Shown here: positions 1 through 6,297 of the stretch, piece by piece
Numbering within the stretch: position 1 is the first letter of the stretch
Layout of the letters: each line of letters opens with the position of its first letter
Origin: Methylobacterium sp. SyP6R
GTDB taxonomy: Bacteria > Pseudomonadota > Alphaproteobacteria > Rhizobiales > Beijerinckiaceae
Length of the DNA: 29,324 bases
Direction: 5' to 3'
Assembly (NCBI RefSeq): GCF_019216885.1
Contig: NZ_JAAQRC020000005.1
Span: forward strand, 1 to 29,324
The notes under the pieces: generated by a model
What the model saw: the letters and a program-made list of their open reading frames with translations, nothing else
Database searches by the model: none
What the model was told of the DNA's origin: nothing
Program-made: the position numbers and the translations under genes

Positions 1-38
1 GCGACACTCTCGATCGCTGTCGAACCGTAACAACTGAT

Positions 39-977
39 ATGCTACGGGCGCGCCTCAAGGCAGGTACGAGAACCGGGTTGAAACTGGTACAAAAATTCAT
101 GTTAGACGAACCGGTACATGACGTGCTGCCCTTGCACGTACGCAAGATCCTTCTGACCGTTTGGGATCCGATCGGCGTCCTAAAACTTGATGGATCGGAA
201 ACCGAGTATGATGAGTATGTGCAGGAGGTCACCGCCCTCGTTCGCGACGGCACTTTGCACGAGAGTGCGATAGCCGAACACTTGAAACGTATCGAGGAAA
301 CCATGGCCCTTGCTGCGTCGCCCTCCGTCGAGAAGGCGGCCCGCGCCCTTTTGGGACTGCGGAATGCCTGCCAGCGAGAGGGGGAAATCCTTGTAGAGCA
401 GATACTTAGTCCCAATGGGTTCTTCGCGATCTGGCTTTTCGCACGTGATGATGGGGGTTATCTCTATGAGATGGCCAAATTCTTACAGTCGGACTTCGTA
501 GGTCAGCCTTCAAAATGGCAGAAGAAGGCTTGGTCAGGTGTTTTTAATGATCCTGTGATCGCCCATAATTACGCACGAGAGAAGGCAGTTTATCTCTGGG
601 GCGGGCAATCTAAGATCTCGACGGATTTTAAATTTCGTAACGAGATCATAGAATATCTAGAAACCGCATCTTCCTACGAAGGACAGTTAAGATACGAGCG
701 TGATGTTCCAATTGCTAATGTACCTCATGAGGTGATAGAGCAATGGACCGACTTGGTAGACGAGTTTCAATTTGATAATTACCGCGAGCCAGTCTACTCA
801 CCGGCAGAGAATGCCGCAATCCGCCGATATCATGCTGTACGGGAAGAGGTTTTATGGTATCTACCCTTCGGTCTTCTGCCACTAGCAGAATTGATTGGCT
901 CTGAACCATGGGAACGCTTGCGCTTGGGCGCCGAGGAAGCGCTTGCAGTATTTCTGATACGAGGCAAAATCCAATGA
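39..977 (+). CDS. Hypothetical protein, 312 residues (possibly 5' partial)
   Basis: I do not recognise this family. The reading frame is open from the left window edge, so the true start may lie outside. ATG 39 and ATG 99 (which gives MLDEPVHDVLP) are both possible, and neither has a convincing ribosome site. Residues 25-95 have the pattern VWDPIGVL...EYDEYV...L...I..HL.RIEETM, seen in small helical domains of uncharacterised accessory proteins. The rest is mixed, soluble-looking and rich in aromatic residues (for example VWYLPFGLLPLAEL near the C-terminus). There is no signal peptide or membrane helix. Base composition is lower in GC than the tra backbone, and AT-rich sequence follows the stop. 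It is isolated from the partition genes by about 380 bases. It is likely a real gene because of its length and natural composition; its function is unknown. Confidence 0.6.
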   Translation: MLRARLKAGTRTGLKLVQKFMLDEPVHDVLPLHVRKILLTVWDPIGVLKLDGSETEYDEYVQEVTALVRDGTLHESAIAEHLKRIEETMALAASPSVEKAARALLGLRNACQREGEILVEQILSPNGFFAIWLFARDDGGYLYEMAKFLQSDFVGQPSKWQKKAWSGVFNDPVIAHNYAREKAVYLWGGQSKISTDFKFRNEIIEYLETASSYEGQLRYERDVPIANVPHEVIEQWTDLVDEFQFDNYREPVYSPAENAAIRRYHAVREEVLWYLPFGLLPLAELIGSEPWERLRLGAEEALAVFLIRGKIQ

Positions 978-1238
978 TGTTGATATAACTCCCGATTTAT
1001 CGAGATTTTTTGATAGTTCTTAATATCAAAAATGCAAAAGCGACTAGGTAGATATTGTAAGTCGTAAATAAATTATCTGTATAATATTTATATTTAGACA
1101 GCGTTGAGGGATGAAGCGGCTGCTTTTTAGGGAGGATGGTGACTACGCCCTACCAAGCCTTCGGCAGGCGGGGCGCGAACCCTTTCCCGCCCAATCTCTC
1201 GGATCAGCAGCAGGAACGCCCTGTCACCGACCTATGGC
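978..1238. other. Intergenic, AT-rich then GC-rich
   Basis: Bases 978-1100 are very AT-rich and probably hold promoter or terminator sequence. From about 1110 the composition changes to GC-rich. A 40-codon frame (1136-1258) has a ribosome-site-like GGGAGG touching its ATG, but the spacing is poor and I do not call it a gene. Nothing else is recognisable. Confidence 0.4.
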
Positions 1239-1262
1239 GTCGGAAAACACCTGTTTGACGAC
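1239..1262. repeat. Palindromic dispersed motif, copy 1
   Basis: This imperfect 24-base palindrome begins GTCGGAAAACAC and ends TGTTTGACGAC. Its left half matches the motif at 29306-29324 with a single C/T difference over 19 bases. It shares the core CGGAAAACACnTGTTT with the 40-base palindrome at 27531-27570. It is a probable protein-binding site or mobile small repeat; its role is unknown. Confidence 0.6.
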
Positions 1263-1319
1263 AGGGGATGGCATCATCCACTGGCGAAGGCCAGACGAGT
1301 GACCGGCACTCAAGTCTAA

Positions 1320-1360
1320 GATGTGATATCGGATATCTAATGGATATCCGATATCACATC
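1320..1360. repeat. Inverted repeat with paired GATATC units, 3' end of par operon
   Basis: Arms GATGTGATATCGGATATC (1320-1337) and GATATCCGATATCACATC (1343-1360) form a perfect 18-base inverted repeat around five bases. Each arm holds two GATATC hexamers spaced by 7. The right arm overlaps the stop codon of the ParA partner gene. It could be a hairpin ending the par transcript, a partition-complex binding site, or both. The same paired hexamers recur upstream of parA and after the antitoxin gene. Confidence 0.75.
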
Positions 1361-1703
1361 AGCTATTTTGCAGCTTGGCCTCTAGCGCGTCCAGTGCGTG
1401 CTCTAAGGTTTCACCCAGTACCCAGCCTTGTGTATCGGCAATGCGGTGGAAGCGCTCCACGGCCTCAGCAGATGCCTTCATGTTAAACTGCACATTCCGA
1501 CCAGTTCGATACTGGCGGCGCGCCTTGGTAGCTTTCGCTGCCGTGGCACCTTTCCGAGCCGGAGCGCGGCTGGGAAAGTTGTTCTCCTCCGAGACACGGC
1601 GGATGGCTTCGGGTTCAGGCTTAGTTTTGTGTGCGGTAGTAGGGCCGAAATCGGTCAGGTCGCCGAACGGATCGGCGCGTCCAGCATCAGGAGCAGCTTT
1701 CAT
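1359..1703 (-). CDS. ParA-partner, ribbon-helix-helix-like DNA-binding protein
   Basis: A 114-residue basic protein follows directly on the ParA gene: the parA stop and this start overlap by one base (TGATG at 1705-1701), so they form one translationally coupled operon. Residues 1-65 are low-complexity, Pro/Ala/Lys-rich and probably unstructured. Residues 66-112 (RTGRNVQFNMKAS...VERFHRIADTQGW...LEHALDALEA) look like a ribbon-helix-helix fold: a short beta strand, then two helices. In plasmids, small proteins of this layout beside a short ParA serve as the centromere-binding component and as autorepressor (ParG, ParR and StbB are functional parallels, not close matches by eye). The repeats at 1320, 2429-2536 and 3265 are the obvious candidates for its binding sites. 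The role rests on position and fold impression. Confidence 0.7.
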   Translation of the reverse strand: MKAAPDAGRADPFGDLTDFGPTTAHKTKPEPEAIRRVSEENNFPSRAPARKGATAAKATKARRQYRTGRNVQFNMKASAEAVERFHRIADTQGWVLGETLEHALDALEAKLQNS

Positions 1704-2410
1704 CAGGCCACCTTTGGATCGGTTTCTGTTTTAGATGCCTGTGTACGAGCATCGCGCAGGATCTGCACCACTTCACCCGCGAACTCTGCCGCGTTGTTGA
1801 TTGCGGTATTGAGGTTGGAAACCCCCTTGTCCGCTAAACCTTGTAGGGTGCCACCATAGGAGAAGATTGCTCGGAAGGCCTCGCGGTCGGAAAGGCGAGC
1901 CTGCATGACCGGAATGTTAAGTTCACTGAAGCGCTTCTCGATGTGCTTCTGAGTTTTGGGCACAATGGCTGGGTTCGTGCGAGTAAATAGTACCGCGAAT
2001 GGGATCGGGCGGCGGCTCGCCTTCTCCGCTTGCTTGATAAGGTTCATCTGCCGAGCTGCCTGCTTGGCATCGAGTTGCGAGCCCTGCACCGGAATGACAA
2101 CCAGGTCGGACATCGAAATGGCATAGCTCGCCATGAGGCTGGCCGTGCCTTCCAGGTCGACCACAACGAACGCGCTGCGGGCTGCTGCCTGTTCTATCTC
2201 GTCGGCAATGTTCTCCTCGGTCACATTGCTAACGACCGAGAGGTTGGCCGGAAGGCCCGGTTGGGCTGCCCAGTCCCGCACATTCAGGTTGGGATCCGCG
2301 TCGATCATTGTCACCGAGGCACCCCGCTCAGCGAGCATGCTGCCGAGCAAGCAGGCTGCTGTGGTTTTGCCAGCGCCGCCCTTGGGTGAGGAAAAGGTGA
2401 TGACGGGCAT
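1703..2410 (-). CDS. parA: ParA-family partition ATPase
   Basis: A 235-residue ParA/MinD-superfamily ATPase that separates plasmid copies by ATP-dependent binding to the nucleoid. The deviant Walker A KGGAGKTT is at residues 10-17, the switch region MIDADPN at 35-41, and the second acidic motif VVVDLEGTA at 82-90. It has no N-terminal HTH, so it is the short type whose operon is repressed by the partner protein rather than by ParA. ATG 2410 is preceded by a purine-rich AGGGGG ribosome site. A 15-base inverted repeat with GATATC ends begins 19 bases upstream and would cover the promoter. It is followed, with one base overlap, by the small partner gene. No recognisable replication initiator is adjacent. 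Confidence 0.92.
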   Translation of the reverse strand: MPVITFSSPKGGAGKTTAACLLGSMLAERGASVTMIDADPNLNVRDWAAQPGLPANLSVVSNVTEENIADEIEQAAARSAFVVVDLEGTASLMASYAISMSDLVVIPVQGSQLDAKQAARQMNLIKQAEKASRRPIPFAVLFTRTNPAIVPKTQKHIEKRFSELNIPVMQARLSDREAFRAIFSYGGTLQGLADKGVSNLNTAINNAAEFAGEVVQILRDARTQASKTETDPKVA

Positions 2411-2428
2411 GGCGCCCCCCTCGGCAAG

Positions 2429-2536
2429 GGATATCGGATAGCCTCTGGCTATCCGATATCCGGTTAAGAGACCCTCAAAACGATATCGGATATCTATTAG
2501 ATATCCGATATCGCACGACGGTGGATATCCGATATC
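2429..2536. promoter_or_regulatory. GATATC repeat cluster: probable par centromere/operator
   Basis: Three elements lie between the divergent parA and toxin genes. First, GGATATCGGATAGCC (2429-2443) is inverted at 2447-2461. Second, a 16-base perfect inverted repeat CGATATCGGATATCTA (2481-2496) pairs with 2498-2513 around one base. Third, GGATATCCGATATC lies at 2523-2536. GATATC hexamers occur in pairs 7 bases apart. This arrangement is typical of sites bound by ribbon-helix-helix partition proteins, and it would also let them repress parA and possibly the divergent toxin-antitoxin promoter. That the partner binds here is inference. Confidence 0.75.
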
Positions 2537-2546
2537 TGATTTTTAA

Positions 2547-2593
2547 CTTGACCGCTATAGATCATTTGTGATCCACTAGACCATATATGATCC
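2547..2593 (+). promoter_or_regulatory. Probable promoter/operator of the toxin-antitoxin pair
   Basis: A TTGACC -35-like hexamer lies at 2548. It is followed by the inverted repeat GATCATTTGTGATC (2560-2573) and a further ATGATCCA half site just before the toxin ATG. Repeated TGATC halves over the start are what an autoregulating HigA-type antitoxin would bind. There is no clear ribosome site before the toxin start. Confidence 0.45.
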
Positions 2594-2944
2594 ATGGCCG
2601 ACGAATCACCGCAAAAGGTTCCGCTCGTATTTTACCGCACCCCAGCTGGCGCCGAGGTGGTGCGTGATTGGCTGCTGGAACTGGACGAACCCGCACGCCG
2701 GGCGATCGGTCAGGACCTGATGCGTGCGCAATTCCGTTGGCCGGTCGGGATGCCGCTCGTTCGCCCGATGGGCAACGGCTTGTGGGAGGTGCGCACGAAC
2801 CTGCCAGGAAATCGGATTGCGCGGGTGTTCCTCACCCTCTCGCAGGGACGCTTGGTTGCTCTGCACGGGTTCATCAAAAAAACCCAGAAAACACCAGACG
2901 ATGATTTGCAGATAGCCCGCAAACGTATGAGAGAATTTGAATAG
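2594..2944 (+). CDS. higB: HigB/RelE-type toxin (phage Gp49-like family)
   Basis: A 116-residue protein with the layout of the Gp49-like HigB toxins of the RelE/ParE superfamily, which cleave mRNA at the ribosome. Visible family features are VVRDWLLELDEPARRAIGQDL near residues 22-42, then GLWEVRTNLPGNRIARVFLTL (about 70-90), and a C-terminal LHGFIKKTQKTPDDDLQIARKRM segment. The LHGF.KK..KTP motif is characteristic of this family and carries the catalytic basic residues. The toxin gene precedes the antitoxin, the usual order for HigBA. It sits divergently from parA between two groups of GATATC repeats, consistent with a plasmid stabilisation role. The start has little ribosome-site support, in keeping with low toxin translation. 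Confidence 0.88.
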   Translation: MADESPQKVPLVFYRTPAGAEVVRDWLLELDEPARRAIGQDLMRAQFRWPVGMPLVRPMGNGLWEVRTNLPGNRIARVFLTLSQGRLVALHGFIKKTQKTPDDDLQIARKRMREFE

Positions 2945-2953
2945 GAGGACAAA

Positions 2954-3253
2954 ATGATCAACGAAGCAACACCGCGTAGCACTGATGATCTGACCACCCT
3001 TGATAGCTTTTTGGAGGGTCAAGGGATGCGCGAGGAGTTCCAGGCAGTCGCCATCAAAGAAGTACTGGCTTGGCAGCTTGAGCAAGCTATGGCGGCAGAA
3101 GGTCTCTCTCAGGTGGCCCTGGCGAAACGCATGAAGACCAGCCCGGCTCAGGTGCGGCGACTGCTGAACCCGAAAGACGGTAACGTGACGCTTGCCACCC
3201 TGCAAAAGGCGGCTGAGATGGTGGGTCGTAAGGTGCGCCTTGAGCTAATCTGA
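2954..3253 (+). CDS. higA: HigA-type antitoxin, XRE-family HTH
   Basis: A 99-residue partner of the preceding toxin, starting 9 bases after its stop behind a strong AGGAGG ribosome site (2943-2948). This would give more antitoxin than toxin. The N-terminal 35 residues are acidic and probably wrap the toxin. Residues 37-98 are a Cro/XRE-type helix-turn-helix (LEQAMAAEGLSQVALAKRM...SPAQVRRLLNP...VTLATLQKAAEMVGRKV). It neutralises HigB and represses its own operon. The operator candidates are the TGATC repeats before the toxin. Two direct copies of the GATATC repeat lie just after the stop, so the whole pair is enclosed by partition repeats. Confidence 0.88.
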   Translation: MINEATPRSTDDLTTLDSFLEGQGMREEFQAVAIKEVLAWQLEQAMAAEGLSQVALAKRMKTSPAQVRRLLNPKDGNVTLATLQKAAEMVGRKVRLELI

Positions 3254-3264
3254 TCGCAGCATTC

Positions 3265-3296
3265 GATATCGGATATCCAAAAGATATCGGATATCC
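3265..3296. repeat. Direct repeat of paired GATATC units
   Basis: GATATCGGATATCC occurs at 3265-3278 and again at 3283-3296, an 18-base period. It is the same unit as in the cluster upstream of parA. Here the orientation is direct rather than inverted. It is likely a further binding site of the partition complex. Confidence 0.75.
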
Positions 3297-3770
3297 GAAA
3301 CGGCTGTTTTTCTCGACATCGTTTGCTCCTCCTTGATGGGCCATAGGCCCTCGAACCTGCGCAGTTCCACGGAAGGCCTTCAACCGCTTCCCCGACTCCG
3401 TGTGAGCGCAGCACCCTATTGCCCGCAGGGGCTGAACAGCCAAGTGGCACTGCCCGTTTGACGAACGGTCCCGCTCCGGCTCAGATGCCAGCTTGGGCGG
3501 CCCACATCCCGTGAGTCGCCCCTAAGGAGACCACCGCCGCCGCAGTGAGACCCTAGAACGCCAAACGGCCCCTCTCCTTGCCGGGAGAGAGGCCGTGGCG
3601 CTGCCGAAGCAAGGCGTATCGGAAAAGATCTGCACCTCCGATATCGCCAGAGCACCCCTCGGGTGTCAAGCTAGAACGCGAGTTCCGGCAACGGCGGAGG
3701 CATGCCTAGTGAACGGAGCGCTTGCCGGCGCCTCCGATCGAGCTGCCGCGGCCCGAGAGGGCCGGGACCG
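3297..3770. other. GC-rich gene-free stretch with hairpins
   Basis: No convincing gene. Visible structures are the small palindrome GGGCCATAGGCCC (3338-3350), a near-perfect 11-base stem at 3568-3578/3584-3594 with a five-base loop, and one isolated GATATC at 3640. It could include a replication or transfer origin, but nothing shows this directly. Confidence 0.35.
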
Positions 3771-4523
3771 ATGTTTGCTGACGAGATCCGGGCGGCCGTG
3801 ATGGCGGCGCCCCGTGTGAAACTGCCCGACGTGGCGGCGGTGCTGTGGCGCGCCTATGGCGCCGGGCATGTGAGCGAGGCGGAGGCCGAGGAGCTGTCCG
3901 GGCTCATCGAGACCAGGAAGGTCGTGCCGGCCGCGCCCGCGGCCGCTGCAGCCATCAGGAAGGCCGTGGGAAGCCGCCCGAAGACGGATGCGAGCCTCGA
4001 GCGTCGGCGCCGCTGGGCGGCCTCTGGGCGGCTTCCTCCGGCCCTGGCGGCGCGGTTCACGCCCGGCGAGATCGCAGTGCTCTCGGTCGTGGCGGCCGAG
4101 GCCTGCCGTCGCGGGGACTGCCGGCTGGCCGTCGGCCATCTCGCGGCAGTTGCCGGTGTGTCCGAGACCCTGGTGCGCAACGCCCTGCGCGAGGCGCGGA
4201 CGCTCGGCCTGGTCACGATCGAGGAACGGCGGGTGACGGCCTGGCGCAACGACACCAACGTGGTGCGGATCGTCTCGGCCGAGTGGAGCAGTTGGCTGAA
4301 GCTCGCCAAAGGCCGGCCCGGCGCTGCTCCCATTCCTCGCGGGTCTACCTCATCGAGGAACGGCCGCGCGGCATCCGGCGAGGGTAGAGGGGGTGGGTGC
4401 AGGTCTGCGAACCCCACGCATACTGTTGATGATAACCCTGTGAATCCAGCCCATCGGAACCCGCAAAAAGCTGCCGAAGGGCAGGGTCGCAGGCCAGGCA
4501 GAGCCTCATCCTGGCGGGGTTAA
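3771..4523 (+). CDS. Winged-helix DNA-binding plasmid protein
   Basis: About 250 residues from ATG 3771. An in-frame ATG at 3702 would add 23 Arg-rich residues that look like untranslated GC-rich sequence. Residues 1-45 (IRAAVMAAPRVKLPDVAAVLWRAY... then SEAEAEELSGLIE) are helical. Residues about 95-185 form a winged helix: FTPGEIAVLSVVAAEA, VGHLAAVAGVSETLVRNALREARTLGLVTIEERRV. The last 60 residues are low-complexity, probably disordered. Genes of this type occur beside Ti-type relaxase genes on methylobacterial plasmids (recollection, not verified). The role may be transfer or replication regulation. No catalytic residues are seen. About 230 bases without a recognisable gene separate it from the next, convergent gene. 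Confidence 0.6.
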   Translation: MFADEIRAAVMAAPRVKLPDVAAVLWRAYGAGHVSEAEAEELSGLIETRKVVPAAPAAAAAIRKAVGSRPKTDASLERRRRWAASGRLPPALAARFTPGEIAVLSVVAAEACRRGDCRLAVGHLAAVAGVSETLVRNALREARTLGLVTIEERRVTAWRNDTNVVRIVSAEWSSWLKLAKGRPGAAPIPRGSTSSRNGRAASGEGRGGGCRSANPTHTVDDNPVNPAHRNPQKAAEGQGRRPGRASSWRG

Positions 4524-4755
4524 GATTCGCACCAACGGGTCCGAGACAGGTGCTAAGGCATGCACCATCGGCATGCGGGTCGTAGGCGGCGTTCGTTCAA
4601 TCGGACAGGCTGCTTTCTCGTGGGCGCAGCCGCGCTATCGCACCGTCGTGGCTGGTGCAGTGCTGGGCTTCGGAGCCCGAGAATCCGCTCGGAATCGGCA
4701 GCTCATCTCCGAGGAAGGATGATGCTGTCCTGAACCAGGAATTCGCCGCGGCGGC

Positions 4756-5679
4756 TCATGTGTCCGGCTGGCTTGCAACCGCGCTTTCAAGCCGTTCGGC
4801 GCAGATCGCCGCGACGCTTTCCTGCAAGGCCGTCACCCGCTCGACGAGCCAAGCCAACTCCTCGTCGGTGATCTCGTAATGCGGCGAGTACCGCGCATCG
4901 ACGTAGGCGCGGTTGAGGAGGGCAAAGCAGCGTCGGGCGAACTTCGTCTCGCGCGGCCAGACCGGGATCAGGCGGGCATCGACGCTCTCGGCCTGCGACC
5001 GCAGCTTGGTCAGGCGGTGGAGCTTGGGGCTGTAGAGCGTCAGGACGAGCAGGACGCAGTGATACAGCCGCTCGGTGGCCTGATGCAGGAGAAACGCGGC
5101 ATCGCTCGGCACTTGGTCGGTGATGCTGTCGCGCGCGAGCTTGAGAGCGTGACTGGCACGCGGAAGCCACCGATCGAAGTACCGAGCAGCCTCGACTCGC
5201 CGCTCGTCCGCCGTGAGCGGCTTCGGTTCGGCGAATGGAAAGCCCGCCATCTCGTGCAGCACGATGCCGTCACGGGCGATGTCAACGAAGAACGGGCGGC
5301 CCTGCGCCAGCTGATCGTTCACGTCCTGCAGCGTATGCACGATCACGTTCACCGGCGTCGCCAGACGACCGCCCAGGCTCAGCTCCTGAAGCAGGCGCTC
5401 CTCGGCCTTCTCCCAGGCCTCGTACTGCTCGGCGAAGCGGGCGTCGTTGACCACCACCAGCAGGTCGTAATCCGACAGGTAGCCGCTCCCCCGGTCCTCG
5501 ACCCAGTCGCCGCGCGCGTAGGAGCCGAACAGGACGAGCTTCAGGATACGGCCACGCCGGGCCTTGTCGGACAGCTTGGTTTTCTGCGCGTCCTCGAACT
5601 CCTCGAACAGGATCCGCACCGCGTGCTGAAGCTCGCGGCGCTTGCGGTCCGGCAGGTGGGCGAGCCGTTCGGTGTCCAT
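4756..5679 (-). CDS. Nucleotidyltransferase-HEPN fusion protein
   Basis: About 307 residues. The N-terminal half is a minimal nucleotidyltransferase of the MNT/MntA type: LFGSYARGDW (residues 51-59) and SDYDLLVVV (69-77) supply the GS and DxD motifs. The C-terminal half is a HEPN-like helical bundle, with AARYFDRWLPRASHALKLA and the motif ARYSPHYEIT near 262-271, where R and H would be the RNase pair. Separate MntA/HepT pairs form toxin-antitoxin systems in which MNT modifies the HEPN RNase; here both halves are one chain. I chose the start at 5679 because AGGA precedes it at good spacing and the family usually begins near MDTERLAHLP. An upstream ATG at 5712 would add 11 residues. It points the same way as traD, 237 bases away. 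Its function here, stabilisation or defence, is inference. Confidence 0.8.
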   Translation of the reverse strand: MDTERLAHLPDRKRRELQHAVRILFEEFEDAQKTKLSDKARRGRILKLVLFGSYARGDWVEDRGSGYLSDYDLLVVVNDARFAEQYEAWEKAEERLLQELSLGGRLATPVNVIVHTLQDVNDQLAQGRPFFVDIARDGIVLHEMAGFPFAEPKPLTADERRVEAARYFDRWLPRASHALKLARDSITDQVPSDAAFLLHQATERLYHCVLLVLTLYSPKLHRLTKLRSQAESVDARLIPVWPRETKFARRCFALLNRAYVDARYSPHYEITDEELAWLVERVTALQESVAAICAERLESAVASQPDT

Positions 5680-5915
5680 CACGTCCTGGCCGTTCAGTGC
5701 GGCCCCTTCCATCCTGCCGGATCAGGCCCGGTTCGTCCCGGCGCCATCACCAGGTTCTCGTCAAAGCCGAAGCTGGCGAAACCCGCTCCGGACCGCTGCA
5801 CCGCCTGCCTTCGACCCATCCATCAGCTCGGCCCTTTCCCGTACCACGGGCCCGGCGCTGAAGCAGCGATCGGACCCGAGCAGGCTGCACCCTTCTCGCG
5901 GGATCGCGCGCATCG

Positions 5916-6191
5916 TCAGGCCCGATCCGCCGGCTTGACTGGGGTCCATTCGGCGAAGGCAGTCTTGTCCTGGGCTCGCTGAATGCGGGTCATCAGCTCG
6001 TCGAGCGCTTCGGCAAACCGCCGCTCCTTGCCGGCCGCCTCGAGGAGCAATCCGCCGAGAATGATCTTGCGGCGGGTGTCGCGCTTCCTCTCCTCCTGGG
6101 CCGCCCGCGCATCGAGCTGCTGCAGCCGGTGGCGGAGCTGCGCGAGCCGGGTGCGGGTGGCCTCGGCGGAGGCGGCCTGGGGCGCCGGCAT
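5916..6191 (-). CDS. traD: TraD-like mobilisation accessory protein
   Basis: A 91-residue, highly charged helical protein. Residues 12-40 are a probable coiled coil (AQLRHRLQQLDARAAQEERK). Next is RDTRRKIILGGLLLEAAGKE, the signature of the small TraD proteins of Ti-type and RSF1010-like mobilisation regions. The gene is divergent from traA across a short intergenic region, the traCD/traA arrangement of agrobacterial plasmids. TraD proteins assist relaxosome assembly, although their exact job is poorly defined. No TraC or TraG gene follows: the 236 bases downstream, up to the nucleotidyltransferase-HEPN start, are GC-rich without a convincing gene. Confidence 0.7.
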   Translation of the reverse strand: MPAPQAASAEATRTRLAQLRHRLQQLDARAAQEERKRDTRRKIILGGLLLEAAGKERRFAEALDELMTRIQRAQDKTAFAEWTPVKPADRA

Positions 6192-6279
6192 GCGGATCGG
6201 TCTCCTGACGAACGGTCACGCTCCTTGCGGTGATATCAGGCTGTGGTAACCCTGGAAAGGAGTGGAAGGGCGCACTTTA

Positions 6280-6297
6280 GCATTGCTATCGCAATGC
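6280..6297. promoter_or_regulatory. Inverted repeat between traD and traA
   Basis: GCATTGC (6280-6286) is inverted as GCAATGC (6291-6297) around TATC. The right arm covers the ATG at 6294, so a bound protein would block traA initiation. It could be an operator, or part of the transfer origin that usually lies between these divergent genes. The sequence does not decide. Confidence 0.4.

Noticed and set aside
1136..1258. 40-codon frame with adjacent GGGAGG
   Set aside because: The ribosome site touches the start codon, there are no homology features, and it runs through the palindromic repeat.
2429..3296. CRISPR-like spaced repeats
   Set aside because: The units are short GATATC-based inverted and direct repeats without constant-length spacers, which fits partition sites, not CRISPR.
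4879..5982. 367-residue plus-strand frame
   Set aside because: It lies opposite the nucleotidyltransferase-HEPN gene, and its residues are the antisense pattern of that gene.
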